Under the pieces are notes generated by a model. That model was not told where the DNA came from and did no database searches. It saw nothing but the letters and a program-made list of their open reading frames with translations. From Methanoregulaceae archaeon UXB-2016 (GTDB lineage Archaea > Halobacteriota > Methanomicrobia > Methanomicrobiales > Methanospirillaceae), in the NCBI GenBank assembly GCA_004332335.1, contig SISS01000002.1, positions 1 to 64,000 on the forward strand: a DNA stretch of 64,000 nucleotides. The letters are read 5' to 3'. How positions within the stretch are numbered: the stretch's first letter is position 1; the number at the start of each line of letters is the position of its first letter. Both the position numbers and the translations under genes were made by a program. Shown in pieces: positions 15,668-23,554 of the stretch.

Positions 15668-17091
15668 CGGAAGTCCAGCCGGGTCTCTTCGGTCACGCGG
15701 ACCGGGCCCTCGGGCACGGTCTCGGCCACCTCGTAGACGAGCACCGAGTCGCCTCGCTGCACGGTCGTGCCAAGGAGTCGGCTCCGGGCGATATGGCGGT
15801 GGAACCCCGGGGCGAGCCGCGTCCGCTTCTTCAGCACGACGGCCTCGGCCTCGGCCGGGCCCCGGGGCGTGGCCCGGCCCCTCATGCCGAACTGCGAGGC
15901 CGCCTCGTCGACCTCGCGGGGCGTGATCCGGTCCCGCCCCTGTTCGGCCGCGTGCCGCTCGACCAGGCGTCGGGCCATGGGGCGGGCGAAGGCGGGCACG
16001 CCCTCGAGCTCGGCCTCGGCCTCGGGCGTCCAGCGTGCCGTCTCAGGGGCGGGAACCCGTGCCGGGAGCGAGAGGGGCTCGGCGGGGGGGGCGACGATCA
16101 GCACGTTGCCCCGGGCACAACGGGCCGCATTGAGCGCATTCGCGCCGATCAGGGTCTCGCCCCCGCGATGGAGCCCCCAGCGCCCCATCACCAGGAGGGC
16201 GGCCTCCTGCTCGGCGGCATAGCGCTGGAGCTCGGGGTAGACCTTTCCCTTCAGGACCACCGTCTCGATCGCCATGCCGCGCTCCCCGGCAAAGGTCGCT
16301 CCGCGTTCGAGGCCCTCGCGGTAGACCTCTTCGAGCCCCTGATCGATGATCGTGTCGTGGAGCTTCTCCTGTGCCGAGAAGTTGAAGCGTCGCTGCTCCT
16401 CCTCGGGGAGGGCGTCGGCGATGGTGCGGAAGACCCCGTTGTGGAAGAACGGATCGTAGACCGCGGCCGCGACCAGGGGCAGGTCGAAGGCCTGCGCGAT
16501 CTCGATCCCCCGTTCCAGGGCCGCAAGGCCCTCGGGGCTCCCGTCCATCCCCACGACCACGGGCCGCTTGCTCGGGAGCCAGGGGGCCCGCACCACCAGG
16601 AGATCGCCCGGAATCGAAGCGAGCAGCAGGCGCTCGGTCACCGAGCCGAGGAGGCTCGCCTCGACGGCGCCGTGGCCCTGAGCCCCGACCACGACCAGAT
16701 CGGCCGGAAGTGTGCGCGCCGCCCGGATCAGCTCCGCGTGGTTCATCCCCTCGGGGGTGAGCCCCTCGAAGGCGATGCCCCGTGCCTCGGCCTCGGCTCT
16801 GAGGGGACGGAGGTAGGCGTCCGAGATCAGCTGCATCCCGTCTCCGATCAGGTCGTCGTGGGTCTCGCGGAGTTCGTCGAGCCGCGCCTCCTCCTGGTAC
16901 TGGGCCGGAAGCCCGGGCTCCATCTGTTCGAACCGAGTCCGGTGAAGCCGGGCCGCGTATACATGGCAGCCGACGAAGCGGCACTCTGTCGAGGTCGCGG
17001 CGAGCGAGAGGGCCGCGGTCTCGGCGAGGCGGGAGTCGATTGAGCCATCCACGCCGACCAGGATCCGCCTATACCCCGGGGAGATGCTCAG
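15664..17091 (-). CDS. Tandem universal stress protein fused to a PCP_red domain
   Basis: About 475 residues. The first Usp domain runs to about residue 165 (LPADLVVVGAQGHGAVEASL, the ATP-loop motif GxxGxG) and the second to about 340 (RPVVVGMDGSPEGLAALERG ... LLVMGRWGLHRGGETLIGAN). Next comes WTPEAEAELEGVPAFARPMA ... ITPREVDEAA, which matches the PCP_red domain (about 45 residues, first seen in protochlorophyllide reductase). A basic C-terminal domain of about 70 residues closes it. The first beta strand (YRRILVGVDGS) is included only if translation starts at the CTG at 17091, which overlaps the upstream stop as CTGA and has GGAGGGG seven bases before it. The nearest accepted codon, GTG at 17052, would cut that strand. 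Probably a redox or energy-stress sensor working with the bd-like protein encoded just before it. Confidence 0.75.
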   Translation of the reverse strand: MSISPGYRRILVGVDGSIDSRLAETAALSLAATSTECRFVGCHVYAARLHRTRFEQMEPGLPAQYQEEARLDELRETHDDLIGDGMQLISDAYLRPLRAEAEARGIAFEGLTPEGMNHAELIRAARTLPADLVVVGAQGHGAVEASLLGSVTERLLLASIPGDLLVVRAPWLPSKRPVVVGMDGSPEGLAALERGIEIAQAFDLPLVAAAVYDPFFHNGVFRTIADALPEEEQRRFNFSAQEKLHDTIIDQGLEEVYREGLERGATFAGERGMAIETVVLKGKVYPELQRYAAEQEAALLVMGRWGLHRGGETLIGANALNAARCARGNVLIVAPPAEPLSLPARVPAPETARWTPEAEAELEGVPAFARPMARRLVERHAAEQGRDRITPREVDEAASQFGMRGRATPRGPAEAEAVVLKKRTRLAPGFHRHIARSRLLGTTVQRGDSVLVYEVAETVPEGPVRVTEETRLDFR

Positions 17092-18752
17092 CTCGACCCC
17101 TCCGTCTGAATCCGGTGTTCGATCTCCACCCGCTCCTCGGTCTCGGGGTGGTAGGCCGTGACCTTGGAGACGTTCCAGAAGATGATCCAGGCGATCCCGA
17201 TCGAGATGATCCAGACCAGGGCGATCAGGAGGGGCGGGATCGGTGTCGGGGTGTTGTGCGAGACCGGGATGATGTTGTAGAGCGTCCAGGGCGCGCGCCC
17301 GGCCTCACGCACGAATCCCATCACATTGACGATCGCCGTCCCGAGCAGGCCCGCCACCAGGCCCGAGATCCAGGAGCCCTTGGTCAGGTACCCCCAGGCC
17401 CCCTCCTTCTCCTCGCTCGTGAGCAGGATCGTGTCGAGCATCACGATGGCCGCGCCCATGAACGCGATCCCGTAGAGCGCGATGTACTTGTAGTCCATCT
17501 TGCCGAGCGGGTTGATCCAGGCGTTCGGATCCATGACCGAGTTGGCCCCGAGCCAGGCCGGTTGAACAAAGATGAACGCGAGGACCGCGGCGATGATCAA
17601 AAATCCCCAGAAGATATTGCGCATGACCCCGGTCGTGCGCTGCGAGAGGAGCTGGTCACGCCGCGTGGTGAAGTAGATGATCACGGTAAGGGCGAGGGCC
17701 GAGTAGAGGGTGACCATGAAGAGCATCTCCCAGGCCCGGGCCCCGTGCATGATCATCTCGAACGCGGCCGGCTGGCTGTCCATGATCTTGAGCATGTAGA
17801 CCTGCCCGAGCATCGACTGCATCACCAGCCCGATGATCCCCCAGACCAGGCCGTAGGCCGCGACCCAGTCCCACTGCCGCCGGTCGTCGGCCCCCTTTCG
17901 ATTGCGGTAGTGGAGCACCGCAAGGGCCGTGGTCAAGAATCCTACAAAAGCGAGGGCGGCGCCCATGCGGTGGAACTGCAACTGCCAGAGGGTCGGGTTG
18001 AACCAGAGCTGCAGGGTCTCGGCCGAAGGCATGGTCAGGAGTCCCGGCCCGGTGAAGGTGAGCGTCTCCACCCCCGGCGTCAGCATGCCCGCCGCGAGCA
18101 TGTCGATCATCAGGGTCTGGAAGAAGACGACCAGGATGTAGGCGAACCCGAGGGCGAGATGCCAGCCGGTCTTGATCCGGGTCCAGGCGAACCAGAAGGC
18201 GTAAAGCACGAAGATCTCGAGCCCGAAGAGGATCGCCTCGGCCAGGAGCGGCCACCAGTAGGCATGGAACGCATTCGAGGCAAAGGTCGGGAAGAGGGAG
18301 ATGAAGAAGAAGACTCCGGCTCCGGCAAAGGTCGCGCCGGTCGAGAAGAGGATCAGATTGAAGAGAGTCAGTGACCGAGCGAGATTCTGGTACCGTTTCA
18401 TCCCGTTCCGGAGGAAGAAGATCAGGGTCGCCACGATGATGATCGACCCCCCGAGCTGCAGGTTCGCGAAGAGCACGTGCGTCTCCATCACGAACGCGAT
18501 GAAGATCGAACGGCCTGACGCCCCGAGGCCCACGTCCTGCAACGGGAGCGCCTCCGTGAATCGGGGGTCCGTATTCGTCAGGTTCTCCTTCATCAGCTCG
18601 GTCGACGAGATCGTCCCCCCCTGTGACGGGGCGATGACCGTGAGGATGACAACCAGGTAGGCGATGACCGCCACAACCAGAACCGTGATCAGGATCAGCC
18701 GCTCCTGGCCCCAGATTCCGGTTCTCTCAGGTCTGCTCGGTGCTCCGACCAT
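17088..18752 (-). CDS. Cytochrome bd oxidase subunit I-like protein (CydA family)
   Basis: 554 residues and 12-14 transmembrane helices. Family features include a His in METHVLFANLQLGGS (H92), a second His in QLQFHRMGAALAFVGF (H261) that aligns with the heme-bearing helix of CydA, and REAGRAPWTLYN near the C-terminus matching the GRQPW region. No subunit II gene lies nearby. Canonical CydA reduces O2 with quinol in bacteria; related single-subunit proteins occur in some methanogens and may detoxify oxygen. Methanomicrobiales are regarded as methanogens without cytochromes, so heme content here is an open question. The ATG at 18752 follows GAGGAG. It heads an operon with the Usp/PCP_red and ABC genes. 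Confidence 0.82.
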   Translation of the reverse strand: MVGAPSRPERTGIWGQERLILITVLVVAVIAYLVVILTVIAPSQGGTISSTELMKENLTNTDPRFTEALPLQDVGLGASGRSIFIAFVMETHVLFANLQLGGSIIIVATLIFFLRNGMKRYQNLARSLTLFNLILFSTGATFAGAGVFFFISLFPTFASNAFHAYWWPLLAEAILFGLEIFVLYAFWFAWTRIKTGWHLALGFAYILVVFFQTLMIDMLAAGMLTPGVETLTFTGPGLLTMPSAETLQLWFNPTLWQLQFHRMGAALAFVGFLTTALAVLHYRNRKGADDRRQWDWVAAYGLVWGIIGLVMQSMLGQVYMLKIMDSQPAAFEMIMHGARAWEMLFMVTLYSALALTVIIYFTTRRDQLLSQRTTGVMRNIFWGFLIIAAVLAFIFVQPAWLGANSVMDPNAWINPLGKMDYKYIALYGIAFMGAAIVMLDTILLTSEEKEGAWGYLTKGSWISGLVAGLLGTAIVNVMGFVREAGRAPWTLYNIIPVSHNTPTPIPPLLIALVWIISIGIAWIIFWNVSKVTAYHPETEERVEIEHRIQTEGSS

Positions 18753-18779
18753 GACGCTTCACACGCTCCTCTGTTGTGC

Positions 18780-18798
18780 CCATCATATATATTATTAA
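18780..18798 (-). promoter_or_regulatory. TATA region of the bd-like operon, abutting the IS end
   Basis: The minus strand carries TTAATAATATATATGATG at 18781-18798, directly before the IS terminal repeat at 18799, and 28-46 bases from the start codon. The element therefore inserted at the upstream edge of the TATA box, where the BRE or an activator site would be expected, so the original upstream control has been replaced. Confidence 0.55.
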
Positions 18799-19651
18799 GG
18801 GTATAGTGTCATTTTAACCACCAACTCCTACCATTTAGGAGGAGTTCATGGCCAAGATCAGCTGCCCTCGATGTCACTGCACGAAGGTGTATCGACTGGG
18901 CACGGGGAAACGTCGCTGTTCGCAGTGTCGCTATGACTTCAGGCCTCACCGACTTCCCCTGTACCTGTCACGGGATCAATGGAAAGAGATCATCACCTGG
19001 TTCCTGCTCGAACAGAGCAGCCAGAATATTGCAATTAGGGCCAGGTTTGACCGAAAACGGGTATTACGAGCTCTCACGTGGATACGGCGGGCTCTCGCCA
19101 AGGATGTCCCGGAGATCTTTTCCGGGACCGTCGAAGTGGATGAAACGTACGTCGGGGGCCACTGGAAGAACAAAAGAAAGTCAATTCGGGCCAAAGGCAC
19201 CAAACGAGGGAGAGGAACAAAGAAACAACCGGTCTTCGGGATTTTGTGCCGAAATGGAGAGGTCTGGGCAGAGATCGTTGAGAATGTTGAGGTGGAAACG
19301 CTCCAGCCGTTGATTTCCAGCAAGGTGAAGACGGGATCGATTGTCTGTTCGGATATGTGGAGGGCGTATACAGGCATTGCATCGCGTGGATTTGTCCATC
19401 GGCTCGTAAATCATGGAGATCGAGAGTATAGTGATGGAAAGGGAAATCACATCAATGGACTGGAGGGATTCTGGGGATATCTGAAACGAAAACTTGCGGC
19501 AAAAGGAGGTATTCGACGAGAAAAATTATTCCTGTATTTAGGTGAGTACGTCTGGCGATATAATCACAGAAAGGAGAGCGACAAATTAAAAATGAAGCGT
19601 ATCCTTGAGTTATTAGAGAAGGAGGTTGGTGGCTAGTTTGTCACTATACCC
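18799..19651 (+). mobile_element. IS1595-family insertion sequence (ISXO2-like), about 853 bp
   Basis: Imperfect terminal inverted repeats of about 27 bases: the left end starts GGGTATAGTGTCATTTTAAC and the right end, reverse complemented, starts GGGTATAGTGACAAACTAGC; both continue with CCACCAAC. One transposase gene fills the element. Flanking 8-mers ATTATTAA (18791-18798) and AAAATTAA (19652-19659) agree at six of eight positions, consistent with an aged 8-bp AT-rich target duplication. The base composition is much lower in GC than the surroundings, which supports recent arrival. It sits between a tRNA-Thr gene and the bd-like operon. Confidence 0.85.
18848..19636 (+). CDS. IS1595-family transposase
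   Basis: 262 residues, near the family norm. The N-terminus has a zinc ribbon (CPRCHCTKVYRLGTGKRRCSQC, seen as CPRC ... CSQC), then a helix-turn-helix-like region. The DDE domain shows VEVDETYVGGHWK (first Asp), IVCSDMWRAY (second Asp) and NHINGLEGFWGYLKRKL (NxxE motif with final Glu), followed by the family's YLGEYVWRYNHR. The gene is uninterrupted and a ribosome site AGGAGG lies seven bases before the ATG, so it may still be active. Confidence 0.92.
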   Translation: MAKISCPRCHCTKVYRLGTGKRRCSQCRYDFRPHRLPLYLSRDQWKEIITWFLLEQSSQNIAIRARFDRKRVLRALTWIRRALAKDVPEIFSGTVEVDETYVGGHWKNKRKSIRAKGTKRGRGTKKQPVFGILCRNGEVWAEIVENVEVETLQPLISSKVKTGSIVCSDMWRAYTGIASRGFVHRLVNHGDREYSDGKGNHINGLEGFWGYLKRKLAAKGGIRREKLFLYLGEYVWRYNHRKESDKLKMKRILELLEKEVGG

Positions 19652-19658
19652 AAAATTA

Positions 19659-19687
19659 AAGGCCAATTTAGAATTCAAATTGGCCTT
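19659..19687 (+). terminator. Hairpin terminator after the transposase
   Basis: AAGGCCAATTT (19659-19669) and AAATTGGCCTT (19677-19687) form a perfect 11-bp stem with a 7-base loop, followed by CTTTTAATTT. It lies just outside the IS and between two converging genes, the transposase and tRNA-Thr, so it may serve both. Confidence 0.55.
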
Positions 19688-19722
19688 CTTTTAATTTGGG
19701 ATTAAATATATTCTATCCTGGA

Positions 19723-19794
19723 AGCCTCAGGCGAGATTTGAACTCGCGACCTCGTCCTTACCAAGGACGCGCTATGCCACTAAGCCACTGAGGC
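19723..19794 (-). tRNA. tRNA-Thr (GGT)
   Basis: Reverse-complement cloverleaf: acceptor GCCTCAG paired with CTGAGGC, discriminator T as usual for archaeal tRNA-Thr, anticodon stem CGTCC/GGACG with loop TTGGTAA (anticodon GGT), and T arm with GTTCAAATC. No intron and no encoded CCA. It is 72 bases long. The adjacent IS did not insert into it. Confidence 0.93.
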
Positions 19795-19845
19795 GAGACG
19801 TATCAACAAAATGGGTTCCGTTTGGTAAAAAAGGTTCCGACGGTA

Positions 19846-20565
19846 TCAGAGCATCTCGAGCATTCTGATGCTCTTGAGCACGCCCTCGAACGATCCGACC
19901 TCGATCACGGGCCGGGCGCCGCTCCGGCGAACTGCGGCCATCACGGTCCGAAAGTCGATGCTCCCGTCGCCCACCGCGGCATGAGCGTCGGTCGTCCCGT
20001 CGTTGTCGTGGAGATGGAAGTGGTCGATCGGGGTCTCGAGAAATTCGGGGAGGGCGTGGTTCTGGTGGGCATGCCCGACGTCGAGCGCGAACTTTGCCCC
20101 CTCGATCAGGGGCAGCTCCTCGGGAGTCTTGAGCAGGAAGTAATCCCAGTCACCCATGTTCTCGACGAAGAACGCGACCGAGAGGTCGTCCGCGCGGTCG
20201 AGGAGCTCCTGCAGCGACTGGCGGAACTGCCGCTCGGCCGGCGCGCGTTCCTGGGGCCAGGCGAAATATCCGGGATGGACGACCACCTCGGCCCCGACCG
20301 CCGCGGCCAGCTCGAAGCACCCGGTGGTCACCTCAACGCTCGCCCGGCGGACGGGCTCCAGGAGACTCGCCAGGTTGACGCCCCGCGACGGGGCATGGAT
20401 GACGTAGTGAAGGTCGAAGGTCTCGAGGACCTGGGTGTCATGAAGGCGGTGACACCCCTCGTCCATGACCTCGACACAGCCCGTGAGGTTCGCGAGCCGA
20501 TCAAGCGCCTCGGCGAGCGGCCGGTCGTGCAGGCAGAACGAGGAGATCGCAAACTCTGTGCCCAT
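19846..20565 (-). CDS. Sugar phosphate isomerase/epimerase-like TIM-barrel protein
   Basis: 239 residues from ATG 20565 (MGTEFAISSF). The xylose isomerase-like/AP-endonuclease-2 TIM-barrel family is indicated by VIHAPSRGVNLA, EVVVHPGYFAW, FFVENMGDWDYF, KFALDVGHAHQN, HFHLHDNDGTTDAHAAVGDG and VIEVGSFEG. Metal-binding His, Glu and Asp occur at the expected strand ends. I prefer 20565 over an upstream TTG because a TATA-like ATAAATA lies 39 bases before it and GAGGAA seven bases before it. The substrate is unknown. The gene follows the cofactor operon. Confidence 0.82.
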   Translation of the reverse strand: MGTEFAISSFCLHDRPLAEALDRLANLTGCVEVMDEGCHRLHDTQVLETFDLHYVIHAPSRGVNLASLLEPVRRASVEVTTGCFELAAAVGAEVVVHPGYFAWPQERAPAERQFRQSLQELLDRADDLSVAFFVENMGDWDYFLLKTPEELPLIEGAKFALDVGHAHQNHALPEFLETPIDHFHLHDNDGTTDAHAAVGDGSIDFRTVMAAVRRSGARPVIEVGSFEGVLKSIRMLEML

Positions 20566-20603
20566 GAACGTCTGTTCCTCAGGTAGATGATTGGCGAAGC
20601 GGG

Positions 20604-20610
20604 TATTTAT
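20604..20610 (-). promoter_or_regulatory. TATA box for the TIM-barrel gene
   Basis: ATAAATA on the minus strand, about 40 bases before ATG 20565. It supports that start and separate transcription from the upstream cofactor operon. Confidence 0.45.
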
Positions 20611-20624
20611 CGGGATGCTCTCAG

Positions 20625-21956
20625 TCAACGACGCGCACGCTGCTCCCCAGCGCGGACGAGTGCGGACGCGAACCGATCCGAGAAGTAGGCGTGCGTATAC
20701 CCAGCGACGGTCGCATGCTCACAGAGGCCGTCCCGCCCCTCGCTGATGCCCCGCCCGCGTGAGAGCTCCAGGGCGAACCGGGCGTCCGCATCCGGCGTGC
20801 AGGCGGAGTAGTGGAACTCGTGGCCGCGAATCCCGGCGCCGTAGAGCCCGGAGAACGGGCCGCCCGTGCAGACCCCGTCGACATAGCCGAGCCCGCGGAT
20901 GCCCCCGGTCATGCCCGCATCGGCCGGCAGGATTCCGCACATCGGAAACGACTGCCCGTCGGTCTCGAGGGAGCGGCAGAGATAGACGAGGCCGCCGCAC
21001 TCTCCCCAGATCGGCAGGCCGTCATCGGCCGCCTTTGCGATTGCATGCCGTGCCGGTGCGGACACGAGCGCGGCGGCGTGGAGCTCCGGATACCCGCCCC
21101 CGAGGTAGAGCGCGTCGACTGCGGGGAGAGGATCGGCCATGGGGGAGAAGAAGACGAGGCGTGCACCCCGGGCGCGGAGCCGATCCAGGTTGTCGGCATA
21201 GTAGAAGCAGAAGGCGGGGTCCTGTGCCACCCCGATCGCGACTCCGTTCTCTTCGGTCGACAGTTCCAGGGAAGCGGGGAGCGGAGGAGCCGTGCGGGCG
21301 AGCTCGAGCACCCCGTCGAGGTCCATGTGGCTCCCCACGATCGCGCCGAAGGCATCGGTCGCCTCGAGCTCGTGGGCGAGTGAGAGCCCGAGGTGCCGGC
21401 TCGGGATGGCAAGTCCGTCGTCGCGGGGGATCCAGCCCAGCACGGGAAGCTCGCGCCCGCGTTCGATCAGCTCTCGGTGGCGCGGGCTTCCGATCCGGTT
21501 GAAGACGACGCCGCCAACCCGGACTTCGGGGTCATACCCGGCGATGCCACGCACGATCGCGTGGACCGTGCGCGAGGCCCCCTTCGCGTCGACCGCGAGC
21601 AGGACGGGGGCTTCGAGGAGCCGGGCCACGTGGGCCGTCGACCCGAAGGCGGTCCCGTCCACGCCGTCGTGGAGCCCCATCACGCCCTCGATCACGGCGA
21701 TCTCGGCTCCCTGGCAGGCGCGCGCGAAGGTCTCCCGGACCCCGTCCTCGCCCATCATGAACGGATCCAGGTTCCTGCAGGTCCGGCCGCAACAGCGCGT
21801 GTGATGCGTCGGGTCGATGAAGTCCGGTCCGACCTTGAATGGCTGAACCGCCAGTCCGCGTGCGCGGAGCGCGGCCATCAGGCCGGTCGTGATCGTGGTC
21901 TTGCCGGCGCTGCTCGTAGCGGCGCCGATCACGATCCGCGGGATCGCGCCGACCAT
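20625..21956 (-). CDS. cfbB: Cobyrinate/Ni-sirohydrochlorin a,c-diamide synthase
   Basis: 443 residues from ATG 21956. The N-terminal half is a P-loop dethiobiotin-synthetase-like domain (GAATSSAGKTTITTGL, FKVGPDFIDPTHH, EGVMGLHDG); the C-terminal half is a class I glutamine amidotransferase-like domain (LYLGGGYPELHA, GECGGLVYLCRS with the nucleophilic Cys, and GHEFHYS with the catalytic His). In methanogens this family either amidates Ni-sirohydrochlorin on the way to coenzyme F430 (CfbB) or cobyrinate in the cobamide pathway (CbiA); I cannot separate them by eye. The operon with cofE fits cofactor synthesis. A GTG two codons upstream is an alternative start. Confidence 0.82.
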   Translation of the reverse strand: MVGAIPRIVIGAATSSAGKTTITTGLMAALRARGLAVQPFKVGPDFIDPTHHTRCCGRTCRNLDPFMMGEDGVRETFARACQGAEIAVIEGVMGLHDGVDGTAFGSTAHVARLLEAPVLLAVDAKGASRTVHAIVRGIAGYDPEVRVGGVVFNRIGSPRHRELIERGRELPVLGWIPRDDGLAIPSRHLGLSLAHELEATDAFGAIVGSHMDLDGVLELARTAPPLPASLELSTEENGVAIGVAQDPAFCFYYADNLDRLRARGARLVFFSPMADPLPAVDALYLGGGYPELHAAALVSAPARHAIAKAADDGLPIWGECGGLVYLCRSLETDGQSFPMCGILPADAGMTGGIRGLGYVDGVCTGGPFSGLYGAGIRGHEFHYSACTPDADARFALELSRGRGISEGRDGLCEHATVAGYTHAYFSDRFASALVRAGEQRARR

Positions 21957-21965
21957 GGTCACGTC

Positions 21966-22745
21966 TCACTCCTCCCGGAGACCGGAGCGGAGGGCGCCCA
22001 TGAAGAGGCACTCTTCGGCGGCGATCCCCTCGACTCCGCTCCAGTCGCCGATCGGGAGGTCCAGCCCCCGGACCAGCGCGGCGGGCACGGCCTCGTCGGC
22101 CTCGCCCATCACGAGCTCGGCGGCCGAGACGATGCTGTCGGCGATCGCGCGCTTGGTCACCTGGAGCACCCGACCGTAGAGATCGGTCCGGCCCCGCTCA
22201 TCGATCACGGACGGGATCCCCGCGCAGCCGATCGCGACCCCGGAGCTGCCGAGCCGCATCGCATGGGTCCTCGAGTCGGCGATCAGCACGCCGAGGTGGA
22301 CCCCCGCGCGCTCCTCGAGCCCGGCGCGAAGCCACCGGGCACTCGCATCAGAGTCCCGGGGCAGGGGGGTGACATGCCCGGGTGGCGCGTTCGACGCGTC
22401 GACCCCGGCGTTCGGGAGGAGGGTCCCGTTCTTGAGACAGAGGAGAAAGCCGTCGATCCCTCCGACGACCTGGTCCGATTCGTCGAGGACGACCTGGGCG
22501 ACACGGGGATCGAGGGCGTGACGGTGCCCCAGCGCAACGGCCTCGGGCGAGGGCTCGACCCGATCGAGCGCGATCACGGCCCCCTCGACCGTCGCGATCG
22601 CGGTCTCGGCGACCACGATCACATCCCCGTCGCGGAGCGCACCCGCATCGCTCCGGGCGACCGCGTCGAGGAGGATCCCGACGAGTTCGTCGCCCGGGAC
22701 CAGGATCCGGGTGCCCAACGCATGGACCGAGAAGGTCCGGGTCAT
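21966..22745 (-). CDS. cofE: Coenzyme F420:L-glutamate ligase
   Basis: 259 residues, the normal length for archaeal CofE. It adds gamma-linked glutamates to F420-0 using GTP. Family motifs are GDVIVVAETAIATVEGAVI, GFLLCLKNGTLLPNAGVDAS, VLIADSRTHAMRLGSSGVAI and DLYGRVLQVTKRAIADSIVS, plus AAELVMGEADEAVPAALVRG. The ATG at 22745 overlaps the dihydropteroate synthase-like stop. F420 is the central hydride carrier of methanogenesis, so the protein is housekeeping. Confidence 0.93.
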   Translation of the reverse strand: MTRTFSVHALGTRILVPGDELVGILLDAVARSDAGALRDGDVIVVAETAIATVEGAVIALDRVEPSPEAVALGHRHALDPRVAQVVLDESDQVVGGIDGFLLCLKNGTLLPNAGVDASNAPPGHVTPLPRDSDASARWLRAGLEERAGVHLGVLIADSRTHAMRLGSSGVAIGCAGIPSVIDERGRTDLYGRVLQVTKRAIADSIVSAAELVMGEADEAVPAALVRGLDLPIGDWSGVEGIAAEECLFMGALRSGLREE

Positions 22746-23554
22746 GGGCAGGCCTCCAGCCGGTGCCGGACCCGGAGCAGGTCCGCGGTCTCGGCGACAT
22801 CGTGCGTCCGGACCAGATGGGCTCCCCGGTCGAGGAGAGCCCCCGTGATCGCGAGCGACGCGGCGAGGCGTGCTTCGGCCGGCCGGCCGGTCAGGCGACC
22901 GAGAAAGGTCTTGCGCGAGACCGCGGCGAGGATCGGATGGCCCAGGGCCGCAAACCGATCGAAGGCGCAGCAGAGCACCCAGTCGTGGTCGACCGTCCGC
23001 TCTGGCGTCCAGAGGCCGACGCCCGGGTCCAGGACCAGCTCTTCCAGGCCCGCGGCGCCGGCCCGCTCGGCGACGAGCGCGAGCGCCTGCAGGGTCGCCT
23101 CGACGCCGAGGGGATCGCCGGGGGTCTCGAAGGAGGCCATGCCGCAGGCAGCGAGTCCGGCCTCGGCCGCGCGCCTGGCGAGTATCGGGTTCCGAAACCC
23201 GTTGATATCGTTGAGCATATGAATATCGTGCCTGAGGCAGGTCTCGAGGACCTCGCTGTGCATCGTGTCGACGGAGAGCACGTACCCGGAGCCGTCGAGC
23301 TCGGCGAGGAGGGCATCCATCCGTCCGACCTCCTCGTGCACGGGGATGGGAGGGCTTCCCGGGGCCGTGGAGCGCGCGCCGAGGTCGAGGATCGCAGCGC
23401 CTGCGTCGATATTCCTGTCCGCCGCGCCTCGCACGGCCTCGGGCGAGAAGAAAGAGCCTGAAAAGAAGGACTCGGGGCTGCCGTTGAGCACGGCCATCAG
23501 GCGGGGGGGCTCGCCCGGGCCGATCCGGACGCCGCCTACGGTGCAGGTCCGCAT
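22742..23554 (-). CDS. folP: Dihydropteroate synthase-like protein
   Basis: 270 residues forming a TIM barrel with DHPS signatures: [12 protein letters not shown] (pterin loop 1), [50 protein letters not shown], and a final [19 protein letters not shown]. Methanogens make methanopterin, whose aminobenzoate is joined by a related enzyme, so it may act in that pathway rather than in folate synthesis. It overlaps folD by 19 bases at its 5' end and cofE by four at its 3' end. Confidence 0.85.
   Translation of the reverse strand: MRTCTVGGVRIGPGEPPRLMAVLNGSPESFFSGSFFSPEAVRGAADRNIDAGAAILDLGARSTAPGSPPIPVHEEVGRMDALLAELDGSGYVLSVDTMHSEVLETCLRHDIHMLNDINGFRNPILARRAAEAGLAACGMASFETPGDPLGVEATLQALALVAERAGAAGLEELVLDPGVGLWTPERTVDHDWVLCCAFDRFAALGHPILAAVSRKTFLGRLTGRPAEARLAASLAITGALLDRGAHLVRTHDVAETADLLRVRHRLEACP

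Noticed and set aside
19822-20586. 254-codon plus-strand frame
   Set aside because: Antisense to the TIM-barrel gene, which has clear motifs and a promoter.
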